A stretch of 10,201 bases of DNA, taken from assembly GCA_018815265.1 (NCBI GenBank), contig JAHIYG010000051.1, positions 1 through 10,201 of the forward strand, given 5' to 3'. How positions within the stretch are numbered: position 1 is the stretch's first letter; each line of letters opens with the position of its first letter. The notes beneath the pieces were generated by a model that saw nothing but the letters and a program-made list of their open reading frames with translations, ran no database searches and was not told where the DNA came from. The translations under genes were made by a program, and so were the position numbers. Source of the stretch: Candidatus Altarchaeota archaeon (lineage in GTDB: Archaea; Altiarchaeota; Altiarchaeia; IMC4; SCGC-AAA252-I15). Of the stretch, positions 5,141 through 10,201 are shown piece after piece.

Positions 5141-6484
5141 ATGATGGAGAAGATGATGCCACATCAAACATCCGAATCTGGTGCAGATGGTTTAAAGGAG
5201 GTTCCTGTTAAAAAACTAAGAAGAGTTCTTGAGTGCAAGTGCGGAGTAGACATTGGTGGGAAATTCACAAAGGTGAAGGTGCAGACAAAGGACGGGAAAG
5301 TAGGGGAGGCGACAGTCGCAACCTTCAAGAAAACAGATTCGATGCCAATACCTGAGCGAGTGGATGGATTGGTTGCATCGACTGTAAAAGCCATAAAACA
5401 GGCTTGTGAGATGGGCGGCATAAAAATCTCTGAGATACAGGCGTTGGGTTTTGGTGCACCAGGTGCCCGAGATCCCAAAACCAAGACATTCCGGATGCCT
5501 AATGCAATAGGCAGGGACGAAAGCGGCAAACCTGCTGAAGTGGACTTTGAAGGCCCACTAAAAAAGGCACTGGTTTCAGAAGGCCTAATTCCCACTGCAG
5601 TTGTCCGCGGAGGCAACGACTGCGACATAGCCGCGGCATCAGAGTCATTCGGGGAGCTTAAGGTGCTACAAGAAGGACGTGGTGAGGTTAAAGCTTTGAC
5701 TGGGAGGCAGGAGAGGATATTCATCCTATTGGGCACAGGCATAGGAATTGGAGTCGCAGACAAGGACGGCATAAACGAGGGAGCCACCGGCAAAATGGAG
5801 GGCGGACACATTGAGGTCGCGACTACACTCGACGAACTTAGATGCGGATGCGGCAAACACAGGGCCGGTTCAGTCTGCGCTGAGGCGGCATCATCAACGA
5901 CTGGCATGGAAAACATCGCCAAGATACTAACTAAAAAAGCGATTAATGGCGGTGCCACAACAGATGTTGAGGCACTCCTTGTTGAAATGCAGAAATGGAA
6001 CAGGAAGAAACTAGGCGATGACATAGACGCTGGAGAGAGGCAGTCGCTTCAAACAAGCATATCCACAGTAGACAAAATACTTGAAGCCATCCGGGCAGGC
6101 ACTGGCAAAGACGCGGTTTCACTGCTGGACGGCGTAGTATTTGATTCCTCAATCATTGACGGCATGACTGAAGGCGAAAAAGCAAACGCTATCGCAGTTG
6201 ATACGATGGAACTGTCTGGGGAACATTTTGGAAGATACCTGTCCCAGATGGTTACTGCCAGAAACCCGGCTGAAATAATAATCGGCGGTGGCGGCTCAAA
6301 CCTTTTCCGCCATGGCGAAGCAATCACAAATCCCTTCTGGAGGGGCATGGCGCGGGAACTATCCATTGACCCATTTGGCGCTGTCTCAGACACCAGAATA
6401 CAGGCTGTCGTCGGAGGAAAAGAAAACCTCGGCATAAACGGAGGCATGAAACAGGCGCAGCTAGAATATGAAAGAGGAAGTTAA
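5141..6484 (+). CDS. ROK-family sugar kinase (glucokinase-like), enlarged and divergent
   Basis: The 447-residue protein carries the ROK/ASKHA order of motifs: phosphate loop GVDIGGKFTK (35-44), GFGAPG (103-108), catalytic-base motif GGNDCD (158-162, Asp160), ATP loop LGTGIGIG (197-204), sugar-binding ExGH at 220-223, a cysteine cluster C235, C237, C246 followed by E248, and the adenosine-side loop IIIGGGGSN (379-387). ROK kinases phosphorylate glucose, N-acetylhexosamines or related sugars at O6 using ATP in the cytoplasm. It is well above the usual 300-320 residues, with about 33 extra N-terminal residues and inserts near 173-190 and 265-345. The Thr of the DxGGT motif is Lys41, and the zinc motif CxCGxxGC is expanded by four residues, so substrate and metal binding may differ. 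A leaderless start at ATG 5141 fits the TATA box; ATG 5144, 5153 or 5156 are alternatives. It converges with the next gene, 14 bases away. Confidence 0.85.
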   Translation: MMEKMMPHQTSESGADGLKEVPVKKLRRVLECKCGVDIGGKFTKVKVQTKDGKVGEATVATFKKTDSMPIPERVDGLVASTVKAIKQACEMGGIKISEIQALGFGAPGARDPKTKTFRMPNAIGRDESGKPAEVDFEGPLKKALVSEGLIPTAVVRGGNDCDIAAASESFGELKVLQEGRGEVKALTGRQERIFILLGTGIGIGVADKDGINEGATGKMEGGHIEVATTLDELRCGCGKHRAGSVCAEAASSTTGMENIAKILTKKAINGGATTDVEALLVEMQKWNRKKLGDDIDAGERQSLQTSISTVDKILEAIRAGTGKDAVSLLDGVVFDSSIIDGMTEGEKANAIAVDTMELSGEHFGRYLSQMVTARNPAEIIIGGGGSNLFRHGEAITNPFWRGMARELSIDPFGAVSDTRIQAVVGGKENLGINGGMKQAQLEYERGS

Positions 6485-6495
6485 CCAGACTAGAA

Positions 6496-6500
6496 TTTTT
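6496..6500 (+). terminator. Oligo-T candidate terminator after the ROK kinase
   Basis: A T5 run begins 12 bases after the kinase stop and overlaps the stop codon of the convergent lipoprotein gene. Archaeal termination can use short T-runs, but there is no stem-loop and five T is minimal, so this is a weak call. Confidence 0.25.
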
Positions 6501-6813
6501 ATGTCTTCCTTGCTCTCCTAGCCTCTCCAACCTTTGTCTCGCAGGCATCTTTCAGGGATTTTTTGTCATGTGCATTGCATGCGTAAAATTCACCCACTCT
6601 CACTGCTATCTCATCTATGCATTGGGCTTGTAGTTCAGTATTTAATATGTCATCGCATTTGCCTACATCAAGTGACCTGATGCTTTGGTTTAATGCGCAT
6701 TCATCTGCTTTTTCTCTGTCGTTTATCTTTGAGCAGTCAACTGCGCTGCCTTGTGTTTTTGTGCATCCGCTCAGCAGAAGAACCAAACCAATCATTAACA
6801 CATATGCCTTCAA
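6499..6813 (-). CDS. Small lipoprotein with periodic cysteine repeat
   Basis: The 104-residue product starts at TTG (6811-6813), overlapping the RPA stop as TTGA. The TTG is favoured over the internal GTG or ATG because it gives a proper signal peptide (MKAYVLMIGLVLLLSGC with a basic residue) and because GAGGT lies six bases upstream. C17 is the likely lipidated residue. The mature part has six cysteines at 27, 39, 53, 65, 79 and 91, spaced 12, 14, 12, 14, 12, meaning two and a half to three tandem units of about 26 residues, each probably a helix pair held by a disulfide. Similar Cys-spaced helical lipoproteins are, from memory, common in small-genome archaea, without known function. It ends in a basic tail (RRARKT). 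Coupling to RPA is probably a matter of genome compaction rather than function. Confidence 0.8.
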   Translation of the reverse strand: MKAYVLMIGLVLLLSGCTKTQGSAVDCSKINDREKADECALNQSIRSLDVGKCDDILNTELQAQCIDEIAVRVGEFYACNAHDKKSLKDACETKVGEARRARKT

Positions 6814-8435
6814 TCTGCTACCTCATTGACTATGAATTCAAGCTGGTCGCTGAAGTCGTTATAGTTAACCCTTCCTATAAGCGTTATCTCCTTTCCTATA
6901 ACCTCCTCCTTGGCTTTTTGCAGTGGGGCTTTTTCATCCTGGGCCTCGCCTATTATGTTCATGGCGTCGTCGACGTCGAAACCCATTATCTTTTCAGCGT
7001 TCTCTTTGAAGGCGACAGCCCTTATGTTGCCAGTCTTGTCTTCTACTACGATGGATGCCAGCATATTGGGCTGGGCTTCGATGACCCCGCATTCCTCGCA
7101 CATCCATTCTCCCCCTATGTTTTGGACTCTTTTGCTGCATTCACTGCAGGTCATGTATATGAACGCTCGCTCCTCCAATGACACTATCTTTCCATGTATC
7201 TTCACAAATGAATCTGAGGAATCTAATTCAGATATGTTTTTCTCCTTTGCAACATCCTTGTTTATCTCAGATACAGTCGGCACCGCTATATCCTTGTCGA
7301 CGACAACTTCAGAATATTTGCCTACATGAGCTTCCGCTTCACCGTTCATGTTGTTTTTGCTGTATGCATTTTTGACCAATAAGGCGTCACCCTCATTTAT
7401 CTTGGCGGCGTCTGCGCTTTTGTCGTTCCAAAACACAATCCGTATGGTTCCAGAGTCATCGCCCAATATCATGGACTGCATTGTACCTCCACTGTACTGT
7501 CTTGCATCATATACCCTCAGGACTCTCGCGTTCACGTCAAAACCCCTCATATCGCCTGTTATTTCCGAGATTTTAACCAAGCCCTGTTTTGTCTTTGGAA
7601 GTGGGGGCAGATCGAGTTTGACATCTGATTTTTCAATCCTCGCCCTTGAGCCGCAATGTATCTCCACCTCTCCGTTTAAACCCTCCTTGGTATACGCGCT
7701 GTCCACCCTGACAATGTCTCCCTCCTCGGGGGTGGAGTCTGCGAGTGTGTCCCATAAGACAACCCGTGCCTTACCTGTTTTGTCCTCTGCAATAAATGAT
7801 GCCCTATAACCTGTGGTGCCGTCTTTTTTCGTGAATTCGGTTTTGGGATAGACTCTTGAAGCCCTGACTAAAAGATTTATGGAGGGTATTCCTGATTCGA
7901 GTGCTCCAACGTCATCAATTCTCTCCTCGATTTCAGGGTATTCCCCCTTGAGGTTTTCAGGGTTTATTGAGGTGGTAGTCAATGCGCCTGCATGGACTTC
8001 AATCCTGCCTTGATTTTCCTTTGCAAAACCGTTTTTGACAAGCAATATATCGCCAACCCTCAGTTTTCCAATGACAGATGAGTTGCTGTCCCACAGAACC
8101 ACCCGTGTTTCCCCTGTTTTATCAATAATCTCTGCAGAGGCTAATTTTCCCGTACTGCCATCCTTTCTCTGGAATTCCCTGACAGAATATATCGTCTTCA
8201 CCCTACCTGCGACATTTACTGAAGCTCTCGGCCTAATCTGGGCAATGGATGAAATACTGATTTCGCCCTCGCCCAATTCAACACCCAATTCCTTTGCGAC
8301 AGCATATATCGCTCCATAGTCGGACAGAAGCCCATGTGTCCTTGTCCGCTTCTCACCCATCAACGCCCTAACTTCATCAACCTTTTTACCGCTTGCATCA
8401 ACGACCTTTGCCACAAGCTCATCAACTTCAACCAT
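6810..8435 (-). CDS. rpa: Replication protein A, four OB folds with a zinc ribbon (single-stranded DNA-binding)
   Basis: The 541-residue protein begins with a helical domain (about 1-58, with GLLSDYGAIYAVAKELGV at 35-52) and continues with four OB folds at about 60-155, 172-265, 286-380 and 398-541. Each carries the same strand motif: DKTGETRVVLWD (105-116), DKTGKARVVLWD (218-229), DDSGTIRIVFWN (326-337) and DKTGNIRAVAF (466-476). A four-cysteine zinc ribbon (C430, C433, C446, C449) is inserted in the last fold, as in eukaryotic RPA70 and archaeal RPAs. The protein would coat single-stranded DNA in replication, repair and recombination. ATG at 8435 is preferred because a TATA-like box lies 27 bases upstream; a TTG at 8444 would add three residues. 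It follows the surface-protein gene by 23 bases and its TGA overlaps the lipoprotein start. Confidence 0.92.
   Translation of the reverse strand: MVEVDELVAKVVDASGKKVDEVRALMGEKRTRTHGLLSDYGAIYAVAKELGVELGEGEISISSIAQIRPRASVNVAGRVKTIYSVREFQRKDGSTGKLASAEIIDKTGETRVVLWDSNSSVIGKLRVGDILLVKNGFAKENQGRIEVHAGALTTTSINPENLKGEYPEIEERIDDVGALESGIPSINLLVRASRVYPKTEFTKKDGTTGYRASFIAEDKTGKARVVLWDTLADSTPEEGDIVRVDSAYTKEGLNGEVEIHCGSRARIEKSDVKLDLPPLPKTKQGLVKISEITGDMRGFDVNARVLRVYDARQYSGGTMQSMILGDDSGTIRIVFWNDKSADAAKINEGDALLVKNAYSKNNMNGEAEAHVGKYSEVVVDKDIAVPTVSEINKDVAKEKNISELDSSDSFVKIHGKIVSLEERAFIYMTCSECSKRVQNIGGEWMCEECGVIEAQPNMLASIVVEDKTGNIRAVAFKENAEKIMGFDVDDAMNIIGEAQDEKAPLQKAKEEVIGKEITLIGRVNYNDFSDQLEFIVNEVAD
6820..6824 (-). 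promoter_or_regulatory. Shine-Dalgarno sequence deciding the TTG start at 6813
   Basis: On the minus strand GAGGT, complementary to the CCUCC-type end of 16S rRNA, lies six bases before TTG 6811-6813. It sits inside the last codons of the RPA gene and supports the TTG over later ATG/GTG codons. Confidence 0.6.
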
Positions 8436-8436
8436 C

Positions 8437-8466
8437 TTACACAATTAATGTTTACACATTAAATAT
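8437..8466 (-). repeat. 15-base direct repeat between TATA box and start of RPA
   Basis: In plus-strand reading, TTACACAATTAATGT (8437-8451) is followed directly by TTACACATTAAATAT (8452-8466); the first seven bases are identical and the rest A/T-rich. The pair spans the RPA promoter from just upstream of the start codon into the TATA-like box, where a bound protein could block transcription. An operator role is inference; A/T-rich sequence of this length can repeat by chance. Confidence 0.4.
8458..8466 (-). promoter_or_regulatory. TATA-like box for RPA
   Basis: On the minus strand ATATTTAAT is centred 27 bases before ATG 8435. It overlaps the final codon and stop of the upstream surface-protein gene. 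No Shine-Dalgarno sequence precedes the ATG, which fits a leaderless mRNA and argues for RPA being separately promoted. Confidence 0.55.
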
Positions 8467-10036
8467 CCCGTTCTCCGCCATCCCATTTCAACTTGGACGT
8501 CCCATATGCGTGACCGTCTCTCACCCAATATTCCAATGTTGCAGACTTCCCAGGCTTTATGTCACCTATAGCCCACCTAAGCTGGTTCGAACTCCTCAAC
8601 ACATCCATTGTCTGAACCTTGACTTCTGAGTTCTCAGGAAGAGGATCCTCTATTTCGGCGTTGCGCATTGTCTTTAAGGTCTTGTTCTCCACCTTCACAA
8701 AGACCTGTTCACCGTCAACGTATTTTGTGAACTCGACCTCGCCCCTGTTCATCCACAGGTATGCCAAAAACACAATAAAGGCTGCCACAGCAAGCACCCC
8801 CGCAAGATAGGCGAGAATTAGCAAAATGCCAACACCTGCTTTTTTACCTGCTTCAACTATGGGGTTCCCGCATTTTCCAAGTTCAACCCTTATTCCATCT
8901 GTTTTCTTGTAGACGTCAAGTGTTGAGGAATCATTTACCAACACAGCTGATATAGTGTATGAGCGGTCAGTTTCATGCTCTCCCAAAAACCAATTGTACT
9001 CAAGGGTTTTGACATCATCTTTTGGGAAAAGATATGTCTGGCTCTTGTTGTAGTATACCTCACCTTCTGACTCGACTATCAGGTATGCACTAGCATATCT
9101 TTCCACCCCTATGCTCAGGACATCAACCTTGAATGTGACCTGTTCGTCTGGACAGTATCTACCTGTTATCTTATCCAACACTATCTCTGCAACCCCCACA
9201 TACCTGTTGTCGTTCCTAAGTATTGGTTGGCCCCCGCCATAGCTGAAAGCCACGCTCCTATCTTCCCCAGGAGAAATGACTCCGATATCGTAGTATGACA
9301 AAATAGATGAATCCCCTGTTATGTTAAGGCCTTGCGGGATATACTCCCAGGCAGTGTCCTTGCTTTTCTTCCACTCGGCAATAACGAATTTAGCGGGTTG
9401 AGTCATGGATTGTGCAGGGTCAAAAACACCTGTTGAAACGATGGTGGGCTTCTCAGGTTGGTTGTATGCCTTGAAGTAGCCGAAACCTATGCTGTCTCCT
9501 TCATATAGTGTTTCGACAGTCTTTAGGCCATCTGCCGGTATGTATATTGGCGCTCCGTCATTGACGCCCAGCATCGTGTCTAAATGTATTCTCAACCCAA
9601 TGCTGTGGTTTACGCTATCCTGGTTCCCGAAGACATACTCTATTACCGTCTTGTTTTCCACCAACCTGAATGTCTGGGTTATTGAAACGCCTTCGATAAT
9701 CCATGAGAGACTTATTCTGTCACCATAGACTGCAGGCTCTGCGGAAACGAAATCATCTGTCTGCGTGCAGTTTCTGGGGTCGGGAGATGTACAAAAAACC
9801 GTATCGTCTATCTTATAACTTGTGAAGGAACCCTTCCACGGCCGCGGATAGTTAAAAGATAGTGTCTTCCATTCGTCCCCGTACCTGCCGCCAAGAGAAT
9901 ATGTCCCGACACCGTAGCAGGATTCAACAACCGCCTCTACAGATTCTGCGTTGTCTCTGAGATTGACTTCGCACTCTTGGGCTGACACACTATGTAGGAG
10001 AACTATTATCGCCAGAAAAACGGTTATTGCCCTCAT
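8459..10036 (-). CDS. Secreted single-pass membrane surface protein, unknown function
   Basis: The 525-residue product has a signal peptide (1-19, cleavage after SVSA), a large beta-rich outer region (20-395), one long hydrophobic segment (400-429) and a C-terminal domain of about 95 residues. The outer region has six cysteines (22, 40, 82, 90, 295, 389) and six N-glycosylation sequons (N89, N128, N143, N238, N330, N368). The stretch GLRIHLDTMLGVNDGAPIYIP (147-167) resembles a motif I recall from uncharacterised prokaryotic envelope proteins (LDTxxGxNDG). The part after the membrane segment (448-506, with DPLPENSEV, LRWAIGDIKPGKSATLEYWV) looks like a DUF11-type beta domain. No catalytic motif is recognised. 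ATG 10036 has a TATA-like box 29 bases upstream. It is followed by RPA, which has its own promoter. Confidence 0.85.
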   Translation of the reverse strand: MRAITVFLAIIVLLHSVSAQECEVNLRDNAESVEAVVESCYGVGTYSLGGRYGDEWKTLSFNYPRPWKGSFTSYKIDDTVFCTSPDPRNCTQTDDFVSAEPAVYGDRISLSWIIEGVSITQTFRLVENKTVIEYVFGNQDSVNHSIGLRIHLDTMLGVNDGAPIYIPADGLKTVETLYEGDSIGFGYFKAYNQPEKPTIVSTGVFDPAQSMTQPAKFVIAEWKKSKDTAWEYIPQGLNITGDSSILSYYDIGVISPGEDRSVAFSYGGGQPILRNDNRYVGVAEIVLDKITGRYCPDEQVTFKVDVLSIGVERYASAYLIVESEGEVYYNKSQTYLFPKDDVKTLEYNWFLGEHETDRSYTISAVLVNDSSTLDVYKKTDGIRVELGKCGNPIVEAGKKAGVGILLILAYLAGVLAVAAFIVFLAYLWMNRGEVEFTKYVDGEQVFVKVENKTLKTMRNAEIEDPLPENSEVKVQTMDVLRSSNQLRWAIGDIKPGKSATLEYWVRDGHAYGTSKLKWDGGERDI

Positions 10037-10043
10037 ATACGAG

Positions 10044-10054
10044 TAAAATATATT
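10044..10054 (+). promoter_or_regulatory. TATA-like box for the plus-strand gene at 10081
   Basis: TAAAATATATT is centred about 32 bases before ATG 10081, slightly long for a strictly leaderless start, so a leader of a few bases is likely. It lies closer to the opposite gene's start than to its own target. Confidence 0.4.
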
Positions 10055-10060
10055 CTCTCA

Positions 10061-10069
10061 GATATAAAT
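10061..10069 (-). promoter_or_regulatory. TATA-like box for the surface protein gene (start 10036)
   Basis: On the minus strand ATTTATATC is centred about 29 bases before ATG 10036. Together with 10044-10054 it makes a pair of crossed divergent promoters in a 44-base gap. Which box serves which gene is inferred from spacing only. Confidence 0.5.
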
Positions 10070-10080
10070 GAATACATAAT

Positions 10081-10201
10081 ATGGACGGATTGGATGTAAT
10101 GATTTTTGGCGGGCTTATGGTGATAGTGTCGCTAATCCTACTCATACTCAAGGCTATAAGGGACCGCCAGGAGTCGGGCGTTGAATCGGAAGATGCACTG
10201 G
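10081..10201 (+). CDS. N-terminus of a small membrane-anchored protein (partial, cut by the right edge)
   Basis: An open frame from ATG 10081 gives 40 residues before the window ends. It starts MDGLDVMIFGG and has one hydrophobic helix (about 6-24, LMVIVSLILLILK) followed by basic residues (KAIRDRQ) and an acidic stretch (ESGVESEDAL). This suggests an N-terminal membrane anchor with the rest in the cytoplasm. The first residues are acidic and there is no cleavage site, so a signal anchor is more likely than a secretion signal. It is divergent from the surface protein across a 44-base gap. The family cannot be told from this fragment. Confidence 0.6.
   Translation, partial: MDGLDVMIFGGLMVIVSLILLILKAIRDRQESGVESEDAL

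Noticed and set aside
5164..6024. Long minus-strand open frame (286 codons) inside the ROK kinase gene
   Set aside because: It is antisense to a gene with clear ROK motifs, and its translation is Ser/Pro-rich with no domain, as expected for a shadow frame.
6693..8319. Several plus-strand frames across the RPA gene
   Set aside because: All are antisense to the OB-fold gene and show no domain or plausible start context.
8436..8444. TTG at 8444 as the RPA start
   Set aside because: It adds only three residues and is a rarer codon; the TATA-like box spacing fits the ATG at 8435 better. It cannot be fully excluded.

Overview
The window looks like a compact stretch of archaeal chromosome. The evidence is a multi-OB-fold archaeal replication protein A, a ribose-1,5-bisphosphate isomerase of the archaeal AMP-degradation (RuBisCO III) pathway, an NFACT/RqcH-type protein, and A/T-rich TATA-like boxes sitting about 22-32 bases upstream of start codons that lack Shine-Dalgarno sequences (leaderless style). 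Small Cys-rich lipoproteins, short intergenic gaps, start/stop overlaps and several unrecognised small membrane proteins suggest an uncultivated, possibly DPANN-like or Altiarchaeota-like lineage, but the sequence alone does not fix the lineage. I see no tRNA, rRNA, CRISPR array, insertion sequence or integrase.

Left part, minus strand (1-2193): a 356-residue protein made of the NFACT-N half of RqcH/NEMF/Rqc2 but lacking NFACT-R. Its stop overlaps (ATGA) the start of a polytopic GT-C-fold membrane glycosyltransferase, perhaps STT3/AglB-like, that runs off the left edge. A perfectly palindromic TATA-like element (2211-2222) separates this unit from the next one and could serve both.

Plus-strand operon (2238-4191): ribose-1,5-bisphosphate isomerase, a small helical protein with a helix-turn-helix-like C-terminus, and a two-TM protein with a possible PH-like soluble domain, all chained by GTGA/ATGA overlaps. 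Separately promoted plus-strand genes follow: a 93-residue charged protein (4246-4527), a lipoprotein with a calcium-loop-like motif, a Thr-rich stalk and a Cys-rich head (4546-5106), and an enlarged ROK-family sugar kinase (5141-6484).

Right part, minus strand (6499-10036): in transcription order, a secreted single-pass membrane protein (10036 to 8459), replication protein A with four OB folds and a zinc ribbon (8435 to 6810), and, overlapping its stop, a small lipoprotein with an evenly spaced cysteine repeat (6813 to 6499). A divergent plus-strand gene starts at 10081 and is cut by the right edge.

The genes do not form one obvious pathway. Two themes recur: cell-envelope proteins (GT-C enzyme, two lipoproteins, the large surface protein, the two-TM protein) and information or central-metabolism genes (RPA, NFACT-N, R15P isomerase, ROK kinase). 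The observations most worth following up are the NFACT-R-less RqcH relative coupled to a membrane glycosyltransferase, the unknown partners fused by overlap to the R15P isomerase, and the surface protein with a DUF11-like domain on the predicted cytoplasmic side.
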